NCBI GenBank assembly: GCA_029257715.1
Contig: JARIAT010000077.1
Location: 1 to 42,743, forward strand
Direction of reading: 5' to 3'
From: Faecousia sp.
GTDB taxonomy: Bacteria > Bacillota > Clostridia > Oscillospirales > Oscillospiraceae
DNA: 42,743 bases
A model generated the notes under the pieces. That model did not search any database and had not been told where the DNA came from. It was given only the letters and a program-made list of their open reading frames with translations. A program made the translations under genes and the position numbers. Numbering within the stretch: position 1 is the stretch's first letter; every line of letters starts with the position of its first letter. Shown here piece by piece: positions 25,327 through 32,512 of this stretch.

Positions 25327-26237
25327 AAGACTTTGATCAGCAGATCTGCGATGTGATCGCGGCGGAGCCGATTACGGTTCCCGACTATGTACATTTGCGT
25401 ACAGAGCAGCTGCTCGAGAGCCTGCCGGAAAAGGTGCCGGTGCATAGGATTCATCTGTGGCCGAGAATGACAGCTTTGGCGGCAAGCCTGCTGTTTGTTC
25501 TTTTGGTGATGCTTCCGAATGTCAGTGTCACCTATGCCCAAACAATGGAACAGATCCCCGTTATTGGTGAGCTGGTGCAGATGTTCACCATCCGTTCGTA
25601 TCAGATTGACCAAAATAATCATAGTCTGGATGTTCCGGTCATGGCGATCAATGATCCCCGGAATCCGGATGCCAGCAGTCTTATCAACAAGGATGTAGAT
25701 GAGCTGACCAGTGCGGTGATTCGACAGTTTTATGATGAACTGGAGATTTCTCAGGGACAGGGGGTCGGAGCCATCAATATTGATTATGAGACGCTGACCA
25801 ATACCTCTGACTGGTTTACCATGAAGCTGCTGGTGGAGGAAATCCGCGGCAGCACCAATAGCTATGCCCGATACTATCACATCGACCGTACCACTGGAAA
25901 ATATGTTCATTTTGGGGATCTTTTTGACAAGGCCGATTTTCCTGCATTGGAGGAGATGATCCTGAATCAGATGGAGCAGCAGATGGCTGCGGATTCCAAT
26001 GTTTCCTATTTTGAGCAGAACGATATTCCCTCAGGTGAGGAGTCTTTGCAGGAAACCACTCTGCCCGGACACGCATTTGTGAAGCTCGACGAGGACCAGG
26101 GATTCTATTTCCGTGAAAACGGTGATCTGGTCATTGTCTATGACCGCTACGAGGTGGCACCCGGATTTATGGGCTGTCCGGAGTTTGTGCTTCCGCTGGC
26201 TGATATCCAGACCTACATGAAACCGCTGCACGGCTAA
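25323..26237 (+). CDS. RsiV-like anti-sigma factor (DUF3298 domain)
   Basis: 304 residues. A cytoplasmic N-terminus (1-48) would bind the sigma factor, one membrane segment spans about 49-66, and an extracytoplasmic domain follows. The C-terminal half (FGDLFDKADFPALEEMIL...FYFRENGDLVIVYDRYEVAPG...FVLPLADIQTYMKP) fits DUF3298, as in RsiV. In B. subtilis RsiV binds lysozyme directly and is then cleaved by signal peptidase; here VTYA just after the helix (about 68-72) could be such a site, which is inference. ATG overlaps the sigma stop by 4 nt. The terminator at 26240 ends the operon. Confidence 0.85.
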   Translation: MKDFDQQICDVIAAEPITVPDYVHLRTEQLLESLPEKVPVHRIHLWPRMTALAASLLFVLLVMLPNVSVTYAQTMEQIPVIGELVQMFTIRSYQIDQNNHSLDVPVMAINDPRNPDASSLINKDVDELTSAVIRQFYDELEISQGQGVGAINIDYETLTNTSDWFTMKLLVEEIRGSTNSYARYYHIDRTTGKYVHFGDLFDKADFPALEEMILNQMEQQMAADSNVSYFEQNDIPSGEESLQETTLPGHAFVKLDEDQGFYFRENGDLVIVYDRYEVAPGFMGCPEFVLPLADIQTYMKPLHG

Positions 26238-26239
26238 TC

Positions 26240-26275
26240 AAAGCCTCCGATTCCGGAAGAATCGGAGGCTTTCGC
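26240..26275 (+). terminator. envelope operon terminator
   Basis: 14-bp stem (26240-26253/26259-26272) with CGGAA loop; the T-tail is short (TTTCGC). Confidence 0.75.
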
Positions 26276-26276
26276 A

Positions 26277-26305
26277 TTGCAATGATGGGACGGGTATGGT
26301 AGAAT
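26277..26305 (+). promoter_or_regulatory. promoter of the FAD-dehydrogenase
   Basis: TTGCAA (26277-26282), 17-nt spacer, TAGAAT (26300-26305). The 130-nt leader has hairpins GCGAT/ATCGC, GCAC/GTGC and TTGG/CCAA, then GCTGA/TCAGC followed by T5 (26382-26419), which looks like an attenuator. Confidence 0.6.
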
Positions 26306-26444
26306 AGACCGGCGATTGAAAGATCGCTGCACAAATCTGGTGCGATGGGATGGTTGGAGCTTCTGCCAATTGTCGTGGATGGCTGATTGCCGGTGCCTAA
26401 AACCTGCGTCAGCGTTTTTCGTGTTTTGAGGAGGAAAATTGAGG

Positions 26445-27815
26445 ATGAATTATGATGTGGTAATTATCGGCGCAGGCCCAGGCGGTATTTACTCGGCTTA
26501 TGAGCTGATCCGGCTGCGACCGGAACTTCGGGTAGCCGTTTTTGAGAGCGGTCATGCGCTGAATCGTCGGCACTGCCCCATAGACGGAGAAAAAATTAAA
26601 AGCTGTATCGGATGCAAGAGCTGCTCGATTATGAGCGGATTTGGTGGCGCGGGTGCGTTTTCTGACGGAAAATATAATATAACCAATGATTTCGGCGGAA
26701 CGCTCTATGAATATGTCGGCAAGAAGCAGGCACTGGATCTGATGCGCTATGTGGATGAAATCAATGTAAAGCACGGCGGCGAGGAGACAAAGCTTTATTC
26801 AACTGCCGGCACCAAGTTCAAAAAGATCTGTATGCAGAATGACCTTCACCTGCTTAATGCGTCTGTGCGGCATTTGGGAACGGATATCAATTATGTCGTT
26901 CTGGAAAATCTTTATGAAGAACTTCAAAATAAAGTGGAATTCTTCTTTGATACGCCGGTGGAATCTGTGAAAAATCTGGAGGATGGATACGAGATTCAGC
27001 TGAAGAATCACAGCGTTACCTGCCGGGAGTGTATTATCTCCGTGGGCAGAAGCGGCAGCAAGTGGATGGAGCAGGTCTGCCGAGAGCTGAAGATTCCCAC
27101 CAATTCCAACCGTGTGGATATCGGTGTGCGTGTGGAATTGCCGGCAGAGATTTTTTCCCATCTGACCGATGAGCTTTACGAGAGCAAGATTGTTTATCGG
27201 ACGCAGAAATATGGGGATCGGGTTCGCACCTTCTGCATGAATCCCAAGGGCGCTGTGGTCAATGAGAATACCAACGGAATTGTGACCGTCAACGGTCACA
27301 GCTACGAAGATCCTGCCCGTCAGACCGAAAATACAAACTTTGCGCTGCTGGTGGCAAAGCATTTCTCCGAGCCGTTTAAGGACTCCAACGGTTATGGTGA
27401 AAGCATTGCACGACTGAGCAATATGCTTGGCGGAGGCGTTATCGTCCAGCGGTTTGGTGACCTGATTCAGGGCCGCCGCTCTACACCGAATCGGATTGAG
27501 GAATCTTTTACGACCCCGACTCTCAATGCAACTCCCGGCGATCTGAGCCTTGTTTTGCCTAAGCGGATTCTGGACGGAATCATTGAGATGATTTATGCAC
27601 TGGATAAGATTGCGCCCGGCACAGCCAACGATGACACGCTTCTCTATGGCGTAGAAGTGAAGTTCTACAATATGGAAGTGGAGGTGGATGACAAGCTGGA
27701 AACGCGGTATCCGGGACTTTATATCATCGGAGACGGCAGCGGAATCACCCATTCCCTGTCTCATGCTTCTGCCAGTGGTGTTTTTGTCGCCAGAAATATT
27801 GCCGAAAAGATCTAA
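26445..27815 (+). CDS. FAD-dependent dehydrogenase (COG2509-like)
   Basis: 456 residues. The N-terminal FAD Rossmann motif IIGAGPGGIYSAYE (7-20) is followed by CPIDGEKIKSCIGCKSCSIMSGFGGAGAFSDGK, typical of uncharacterised FAD-dependent dehydrogenases. The C-terminal FAD loop is LYIIGDGSGITHSLSHASASG. The substrate is unknown. ATG 26445 is 10 nt after AGGAGG; TTG 26439 would be only 4 nt away. Single-gene unit, ending at a bidirectional terminator. Confidence 0.85.
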   Translation: MNYDVVIIGAGPGGIYSAYELIRLRPELRVAVFESGHALNRRHCPIDGEKIKSCIGCKSCSIMSGFGGAGAFSDGKYNITNDFGGTLYEYVGKKQALDLMRYVDEINVKHGGEETKLYSTAGTKFKKICMQNDLHLLNASVRHLGTDINYVVLENLYEELQNKVEFFFDTPVESVKNLEDGYEIQLKNHSVTCRECIISVGRSGSKWMEQVCRELKIPTNSNRVDIGVRVELPAEIFSHLTDELYESKIVYRTQKYGDRVRTFCMNPKGAVVNENTNGIVTVNGHSYEDPARQTENTNFALLVAKHFSEPFKDSNGYGESIARLSNMLGGGVIVQRFGDLIQGRRSTPNRIEESFTTPTLNATPGDLSLVLPKRILDGIIEMIYALDKIAPGTANDDTLLYGVEVKFYNMEVEVDDKLETRYPGLYIIGDGSGITHSLSHASASGVFVARNIAEKI

Positions 27816-27832
27816 TATCCAGATAAACAGTA

Positions 27833-27867
27833 AAATCCCCGCCCTTGTCCAGAAGGCGGGGATTTTT
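27833..27867. terminator. bidirectional terminator
   Basis: Stem AAATCCCCGCC/GGCGGGGATTT (27833-27843/27855-27865) with T-runs on both strands. Confidence 0.88.
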
Positions 27868-27883
27868 GTTTCAGCAAGTGGAC

Positions 27884-28021
27884 CTAGCGATGCGGTACGA
27901 AAGCCCATTGGTACGGCATCTGTCCGGGCATGCTGGGAGGCATCGGATGGGTTTTCATCCGATTGGAGCTGAACTTGCAGACGCGCTGACCGTGCACGAG
28001 AAAGCCGAACCCCAATGCCAC
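27884..28021 (-). CDS. possible small protein, unknown function
   Basis: A 45-codon leftward frame reading VALGFGFLVHGQ...PPSMPGQMPYQWAFVPHR. AGGAG is 5 nt before an in-frame TTG (third codon, 28015), so a TTG start is possible; there is no ATG at the front. The stop lies 17 nt before a terminator, as a real gene would. A leftward promoter with a metal-repressor-like box lies about 290 bp upstream. I recognise no family. It may instead be part of a structured RNA. Confidence 0.25.
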   Translation of the reverse strand: MALGFGFLVHGQRVCKFSSNRMKTHPMPPSMPGQMPYQWAFVPHR

Positions 28022-28110
28022 TCCTGTTTTGACAAAATTTGATCAGAGGGGGGAAAGGAAGGTAATTCTATGATATCAGTCAGTAAGACTAATACACGCA
28101 ATGTAATTTG

Positions 28111-28130
28111 AGTTAGTTTAGGCTAACTAA
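28111..28130. promoter_or_regulatory. DtxR/IdeR/MntR-like operator, left copy
   Basis: The inverted repeat TTAGTT-TAGGCT-AACTAA (28113-28130) closely resembles the DtxR-family consensus (TTAGGTTAG..CTAACCTAA). The regulator is not in the window. Confidence 0.45.
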
Positions 28131-28144
28131 AACGGGAAAAACAA

Positions 28145-28218
28145 TCCTTTTCCCAGAATTTGGATTCCTTCAAGATCGGGTGGCGCTCCGAATCTTGAAG
28201 GAATATCCAGAAAAAGGA
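28145..28218 (-). ncRNA. long hairpin, terminator-like (candidate metal-responsive RNA end)
   Basis: A 13-bp perfect inner stem (28164-28176/28192-28204) is extended by TCCTTTT/AAAAGGA. Read leftward it is followed by TTGTTTTT. A transcript from the promoter at 28306 would reach it after about 80-150 nt, making a short RNA. Confidence 0.4.
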
Positions 28219-28282
28219 CCAGAGAAAAACGCTTTTGCACGAAATTTTTGGGAGGGAATCCCAAGAAGCGATTCAGCTATCG

Positions 28283-28299
28283 GTTAGCTTGAACTAACT
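28283..28299. promoter_or_regulatory. DtxR-like operator, right copy, at the leftward +1
   Basis: GTTAG-CTTGAAC-TAAC repeat. Its reverse complement matches the left copy at 28111 in 14 of 17 positions, and it overlaps the predicted start of the leftward promoter. Confidence 0.45.
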
Positions 28300-28305
28300 G
28301 CTATG

Positions 28306-28334
28306 ATAATACTTCATTTCGTTTCATTTGTCAA
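28306..28334 (-). promoter_or_regulatory. strong leftward sigma-A promoter without a recognised gene
   Basis: Minus strand TTGACA (28329-28334), 17-nt spacer, TATTAT (28306-28311). Predicted start about 28299. Confidence 0.7.
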
Positions 28335-28442
28335 GAGGAGATTTCACATTTTCCTATAAAATTACTGGGAAAATAAAAATTGGTGATTTTGAAAGGGGGA
28401 GGCGGTGCTGCAAGGGCAAAATAACGGAGTGGATTCTGCAAC

Positions 28443-28488
28443 AAAAAACCTCCTGCAAACGTCCGTGGCAGGACATCCATGCAGGAGG
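28443..28488 (-). terminator. arcA terminator
   Basis: Stem CCTCCTGCA/TGCAGGAGG (28449-28457/28480-28488) with an inner GTCC/GGAC hairpin and T6 leftward. Confidence 0.88.
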
Positions 28489-28512
28489 CTTGTGTTCAAT
28501 TTCAAAAGCAGC

Positions 28513-29736
28513 TTACAGGGGCAGCCGCTCCAAGGGCATACTCATACATCTGGGACCGCCGCGGCCTCGGGAGAGTTCGGAACCGTTAAATTTCAGCACG
28601 TTGATTCCTGCGTCCTCCAGCAGCTGATTTGTCACATAGTTCCGGTCATAGACAACAACAGTTCCGGGGGCGATGCAGAGTGTATTGGCACCGTCGTTCC
28701 ACTGCTCGCGCTCAGAGGCGATTTGGCTGTCGCCGCCGCATCGGATCAGCTCCACATGGTCCAGATGGAGATATTTTTTCAGGGTATCCTCCAGAGAGGT
28801 GTCCAGTTCCCGTACCCGTACCTGTCCCATGCCCTTTCCGGTCAGCTCGAAAATACGCATGGATTCCAGAATTGCAGGATGAATGGTGAATTTTCCGGTG
28901 TCAACCTGCGTGAAGACCGTATCAAGGTGCATAAATGCTCTGGCCTGCGGAATCCGGAAGGCAAGGACGGTGTCAATCTCTGCGTGTTCATCCTGAAAAA
29001 TGTTAAACGCCAGACGTTTGATGGCCTCCGGCTGGGTTCGCTGGGATAGACCAATGCCAAGGACGGTGTTGCTCAGATTCAGAATGTCGCCGCCTTCAAT
29101 GCTGAAGTTTTCAGCGCTTGTATAGTATGCAGGAACCTGGCCGGCATAGTCAGGATGATGCTTGAAGATGTATTTTCCGTAGATTGTCTCCCGATTTCGT
29201 GCGTCGGTCTGCATATGGTTAATGCTGACACCCTGCCCGATGCAGGCAAAGGGATCCCGGGTGAAGTAGAGATTTGGCATAGGGGGGATGAGGAATCTCA
29301 TCGTGGACTGGGACATCTCCATAGGAAAAGCGTCCTTGTTGGGGAATACGTCACAGAAGGGGACGCCCTCCATGGTACGCAGCACCAGTTCCTTGATATC
29401 CTGAATATTGGAAAGATAGGCGTAGAGTGCATCCTGATAGCCCAAGGCGGTACTGCCGGCCCGCTGAATGGTTTCCCGGATAAAATCGTACTTCAAAGAG
29501 GCGTTTTGAGCCAGAGCCTCAGCCGCGAGATCCTCCAGATAGACGACCTCAACACCGTTGCTGCGCAGCAGATCCGCAAAGCAGTCATGCTCCCGCTGAG
29601 CCCCATGCAGATATGGAATGTCTTCAAACAGCAGCTGATCCAGCGTATTGGGACTCAGATATTCCAATTCCCGCCCAGGCCGCTGAAGCAATACACGTTT
29701 GAGAACACCAATTTCACTTTTTACGTTAACACTCAT
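28513..29736 (-). CDS. arcA: Arginine deiminase
   Basis: A 407-residue enzyme hydrolysing arginine to citrulline and ammonia. Guanidine-modifying family landmarks: FTRDPFACIG, the EGGDIL motif, FMHLDTVFT with the catalytic His, and the nucleophile Cys397 in GPRCMSMPLERL at the C-terminus. ATG 29736 follows AAGGAGA. No arcB (ornithine carbamoyltransferase), arcC (carbamate kinase) or arcD is adjacent, so the ADI pathway is either split or arginine is only deiminated here. I found no convincing promoter or ARG box. Confidence 0.95.
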   Translation of the reverse strand: MSVNVKSEIGVLKRVLLQRPGRELEYLSPNTLDQLLFEDIPYLHGAQREHDCFADLLRSNGVEVVYLEDLAAEALAQNASLKYDFIRETIQRAGSTALGYQDALYAYLSNIQDIKELVLRTMEGVPFCDVFPNKDAFPMEMSQSTMRFLIPPMPNLYFTRDPFACIGQGVSINHMQTDARNRETIYGKYIFKHHPDYAGQVPAYYTSAENFSIEGGDILNLSNTVLGIGLSQRTQPEAIKRLAFNIFQDEHAEIDTVLAFRIPQARAFMHLDTVFTQVDTGKFTIHPAILESMRIFELTGKGMGQVRVRELDTSLEDTLKKYLHLDHVELIRCGGDSQIASEREQWNDGANTLCIAPGTVVVYDRNYVTNQLLEDAGINVLKFNGSELSRGRGGPRCMSMPLERLPL

Positions 29737-29982
29737 GATTGATTCTCCTTTTTGGGGTACAGATATCCTTCTTTCCAATCTTATCATAGTTTTTCAGAAT
29801 TATCCAATCGGACATGGAAGCTTCATCTGCTTACATTTGGCAATTTGACGATGGATTCCGGCGAGGGATATGCAGGGGTATGCAGTTAAAAGCGTTGTTC
29901 ATTCTAAATATACAGAAATTCATAAATTTTATTCATCACAGAGGAAAAAGAAAACAAAAAATTTTTGTGGAAAATGCTCTGC

Positions 29983-30013
29983 AAAAAAAGACCACCCGAA
30001 AGGAATCGGGTGG
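29983..30013 (-). terminator. degV terminator
   Basis: Stem CCACCCGA/TCGGGTGG (29992-29999/30006-30013) and T7 leftward. Confidence 0.88.
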
Positions 30014-30030
30014 CAGAAAGGGATCTTTCA

Positions 30031-30864
30031 TTAGTTCTCAGTGGAAAATCCGATGATCAAGCCGCCCTGCTCGGCATAAAAGCAGCATAGTCCCCGGTTG
30101 CAGGTGATCGTTATATCACAGTCGGGATACCTTTCACGGACAAGTGCGGCAAAGGCTTGTGCGCCCTCGGGATTTTGGGTATGGCTGATGCGGACTTTGC
30201 CGCCATGAAATCCCATTTCCTCGGCACTTTGCCACAGCTGGGCAATGGCACGTTTTTCGCCGCGGCATTTATGCATCGGGTGGAGCTTCCCGTCCAGTGC
30301 GGAGCCGACAATCCGAAGACCGAGCAGGCTGACGGCTTTTGCGATAGGGACGGGAATCCGGCCGTTTTTGGAAAGATTGTCCACAGATTGCAGGGAGAAA
30401 ATCAGGTGGGTATGGGCCTGATATTCCCCGATGGCAGTACAGATCTGATCGAAATCAAGCCCCTGCCCAATCAGCTCCTGAAGCTTCTCAATGAGCAAGA
30501 CCATTTCAGGACCGGTGGAGAGAGAATCGATGACAAACACCTTTGCATCGGGATTCTGCTCCTGATAAGTCTGAGCGGCGATACAGGCAGACTGATAGCT
30601 TCCGGACAGCTTGGATGTGATTGTAATGGCAAAGATCCAGTCAGCGCCATCAAATCGGTCCAGCCATTCTGCGACACTGGGGCAGGAAGTACCTGATTTT
30701 CCCCGATATTGACGCAGATGGGCGAGCATATCTTCAAGATCCAGCTGGGCATTATCGATAAAATCCCGTTCTCCTGTGGAAATTTTCAGGGGCACAGATG
30801 CAAATTCCGGAGACGTTCCGTCCAGAAGATTGGCGGAAGAATCGGAAACAATTCTGATATTCAT
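30031..30864 (-). CDS. DegV family fatty-acid-binding protein
   Basis: 277 residues. The N-terminal IVSDSSANL motif, TSCPSVAEW, ITITSKLSGSYQSA (lipid carboxylate-binding loop) and FVIDSLSTGPE are typical of DegV proteins, which bind fatty acids and serve the fatty-acid kinase system (FakB role). The start at 30864 is 8 nt after GGAGG; the upstream in-frame ATG 30879 contains the SD. Divergent from a DUF1836 regulator gene, with a perfect palindrome at its transcription start. Confidence 0.9.
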   Translation of the reverse strand: MNIRIVSDSSANLLDGTSPEFASVPLKISTGERDFIDNAQLDLEDMLAHLRQYRGKSGTSCPSVAEWLDRFDGADWIFAITITSKLSGSYQSACIAAQTYQEQNPDAKVFVIDSLSTGPEMVLLIEKLQELIGQGLDFDQICTAIGEYQAHTHLIFSLQSVDNLSKNGRIPVPIAKAVSLLGLRIVGSALDGKLHPMHKCRGEKRAIAQLWQSAEEMGFHGGKVRISHTQNPEGAQAFAALVRERYPDCDITITCNRGLCCFYAEQGGLIIGFSTEN

Positions 30865-30913
30865 GTCATAGTCCTCCATGAGTTAGATCCAATGGGTTAT
30901 ATGAAAAGCTTAT

Positions 30914-30934
30914 ATCGGTTTTTGAAAAACCGAT
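30914..30934. promoter_or_regulatory. palindromic operator at the degV transcription start
   Basis: A perfect 21-bp palindrome centred on 30924 (arms ATCGGTTTTT/AAAAACCGAT). It starts at the predicted +1 of degV. A related imperfect site, GGGTTTTTGAAAACTC, lies at 30971-30986 between the two divergent promoters. Confidence 0.65.
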
Positions 30935-30941
30935 TGCTCCA

Positions 30942-30970
30942 AATATAGCATATTCTAAATACACTGTCAA
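30942..30970 (-). promoter_or_regulatory. sigma-A promoter of degV
   Basis: Minus strand TTGACA (30965-30970), 17-nt spacer, TATATT (30942-30947). Confidence 0.78.
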
Positions 30971-31003
30971 GGGTTTTTGAAAACTCGATCAAGAGCTTTT
31001 GAG

Positions 31004-31032
31004 TTGACAGAGCTTTCGTCTTGCGCTATAAT
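31004..31032 (+). promoter_or_regulatory. consensus promoter of the DUF1836 gene
   Basis: TTGACA (31004-31009), 17-nt spacer, TATAAT (31027-31032). The predicted start (about 31039-31040) falls on the ATG, implying a leaderless mRNA. Confidence 0.82.
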
Positions 31033-31039
31033 ACACACC

Positions 31040-31570
31040 ATGGATACGACAATGAAAAAAACGCTGGCGCAGGACGCAGCGCAGTTCCATCTGCCTCGCT
31101 ATGCCCAGCTGCCCGATATGGGGCTTTATCTGGAACAGACAACCAAATATATCAATCAGTGCCTGATTCCACTGGGATGTATGGAGATTACAGGCTCGAT
31201 GATCCGAAACTATGTAAAAATGGGTCTGATAGCCAAACCCCAGCAGAAGCAGTATTATGCGGATCAGATTGCCCACCTGTTTGGCATCACAATCTTGAAA
31301 ACAGTTCTTTCTCTGGAGTATATCAAGGAATTGTTCGTGATGCAGGAAAGAATTTATTCCAACGAGGTGGCATATGATTATCTTTGCATGGAGCTGGAAA
31401 ATGTGCTTTATTTCCGCTTTGGAGTGACAGAGTCGGCGGACAACATCGGCAAAACCTCCACCATGGAAAAGGAGATGCTGCGAAGTGCGGTGACTTCCGT
31501 TTCTCACATCATCTATCTCAATGCCTGTTTTGCATACCTGAGCAAAAACAAGGAGAATTCTGAGGCATAA
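31040..31570 (+). CDS. DUF1836 family protein (MerR-like DNA-binding)
   Basis: 176 residues. The N-terminal part (LPRYAQLPDMGLYLEQTTKYINQCL...ITGSMIRNYVKMGLIAKPQQKQYYADQIAHL) matches DUF1836, a MerR-like winged-helix type. It is divergent from degV, a frequent neighbour of this family from memory, and probably binds the palindromes between them. There is no Shine-Dalgarno; the -10 box ends 7 nt before ATG 31040, so the mRNA may be leaderless. A downstream in-frame ATG (31052) also lacks an SD. Confidence 0.82.
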   Translation: MDTTMKKTLAQDAAQFHLPRYAQLPDMGLYLEQTTKYINQCLIPLGCMEITGSMIRNYVKMGLIAKPQQKQYYADQIAHLFGITILKTVLSLEYIKELFVMQERIYSNEVAYDYLCMELENVLYFRFGVTESADNIGKTSTMEKEMLRSAVTSVSHIIYLNACFAYLSKNKENSEA

Positions 31571-31629
31571 TAGAATTTCGGGCTGCGGTAGTAGGTGTTT
31601 TGACCGCAACAACGGGAAAAAGGATTGCA

Positions 31630-31663
31630 ACAGCGGCTGTGCTTCGGCACAGCCGCTGTTTTG
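31630..31663 (+). terminator. DUF1836 gene terminator
   Basis: 13-bp perfect stem ACAGCGGCTGTGC/GCACAGCCGCTGT with TTCG loop; short T4 tail. Confidence 0.85.
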
Positions 31664-31827
31664 ATCGAATGCGGTGAAATGAACTTGCGGTATTCAAAAA
31701 GCTGCCGAAATATCGGCATCAATCAGAAGGAAATCATGGGTTTTGTGGATAATTTCGGATCTTCGGACGGTCAATAGCATATTTTTGGATAAATCCGAAG
31801 AAAGGACTGTTTTTTTGAATGAAAAGG

Positions 31828-31836
31828 TGTTATAGT
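31828..31836 (+). promoter_or_regulatory. extended -10 promoter of the KdsC-like gene
   Basis: TGTTATAGT (TG-N-TATAGT). No good -35 box is visible. Confidence 0.45.
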
Positions 31837-31938
31837 GAGCTAATAAGACTGGAACAGCACGGCTTGACCAGTCAAAATCAGATTCAGGTCTGGCTGCCGC
31901 TGAAACGGCAGAAGCAGAAATAAGGAGCGTAGCAGAAG

Positions 31939-32418
31939 ATGAAAATTAAAATGCTTGTTATGGATGTGGACGGAACACTGACCGATGGCAAGATCTATAT
32001 GGGAAACGCCGGGGAACAGATGAAGGCGTTTAACGCCAAGGATGGCTATGGAATTGCCCAAATCCTTCCGAAAATCGGGGTTGTACCGGTGATTATCACC
32101 GGTAGAGCATCCTCAATTGTCCAGAACCGGGCCAGAGAGCTCAAGATTACAGAGCTTTATCAGGGGGTCGGAGACAAGCTTACGATTCTTAAGCAGGTGG
32201 CAGAGCATTACCATCTCTCAGCCGAGGAAATTGCCTATATGGGCGATGATCTTAATGATCTGGAGTGTATGCACTACTGCGGCTATACGGCCTGCCCCAG
32301 AGACGGTGCCGCAGAGCTCAAGCGGTATGTAGACTTTGTCAGTTCTTACGACGGCGGCAGCGGCGCAGTGCGGGAGTTTGTGGAGAGACTGGCAGAGATG
32401 GCGCAGACAACGGCTTGA
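31939..32418 (+). CDS. KdsC-like HAD phosphatase
   Basis: 159 residues. HAD motif I is MDVDGTLTDG (Asp9 nucleophile, Asp11), motif II IITGR, motif III Lys with DKL, and motif IV GDDLNDLE. No cap domain, as in the KdsC tetramer class. KdsC itself makes KDO, but Gram-positive homologues act on other sialic- or sugar-acid phosphates; no KDO genes are nearby, so the substrate is unknown. Start preceded by AAGGAG at 13 nt, a long spacing. Confidence 0.85.
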   Translation: MKIKMLVMDVDGTLTDGKIYMGNAGEQMKAFNAKDGYGIAQILPKIGVVPVIITGRASSIVQNRARELKITELYQGVGDKLTILKQVAEHYHLSAEEIAYMGDDLNDLECMHYCGYTACPRDGAAELKRYVDFVSSYDGGSGAVREFVERLAEMAQTTA

Positions 32419-32465
32419 TCCGGAACCAAGAATTTGAAACGAAGCACGATTCAATACAGGAAATG

Positions 32466-32497
32466 AAAAGCCGCCTCCGAAGGATTCGGAGGCGGCT
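32466..32497. terminator. terminator between convergent genes
   Basis: 13-bp stem AGCCGCCTCCGAA/TTCGGAGGCGGCT with a 3-nt loop; the leftward T-run (TTTTCATTT) is better than the rightward one. Confidence 0.85.
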
Positions 32498-32512
32498 GCT
32501 TTCTGCATGGAA

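Larger units (their letters stand above)
27816..28512. other. intergenic region between the FAD dehydrogenase and arcA
   Basis: About 700 bp with unexpected content: a bidirectional terminator (27833-27867), a GC-rich block holding a possible leftward small ORF (27884-28021), two metal-repressor-like inverted repeats (28111-28130 and 28283-28299), a long hairpin (28145-28218), a strong leftward promoter (28306-28334), and the arcA terminator (28443-28488). A 13-codon rightward ORF at 28071 (ATG after GGAAAGGAAGG) may be fortuitous. Confidence 0.6.
31571..31938. other. intergenic region DUF1836 to KdsC-like gene
   Basis: About 370 bp: a strong terminator (31630-31663), a featureless AT-rich stretch, an extended -10 promoter (31831-31836) and a short leader with a CTGCCG/CGGCAG hairpin. 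No gene seen. Confidence 0.6.

Noticed and set aside
28071..28112. A 13-codon rightward ORF after a good SD (GGAAAGGAAGG)
   Set aside because: Too short to judge, no clear promoter before it, and it is not followed by a gene that it could regulate.
28111..28299. A miniature inverted-repeat transposable element bounded by the TTAG repeats
   Set aside because: No target-site duplication was seen, and each repeat is itself palindromic and placed like an operator; the metal-box reading is preferred, though not proven.
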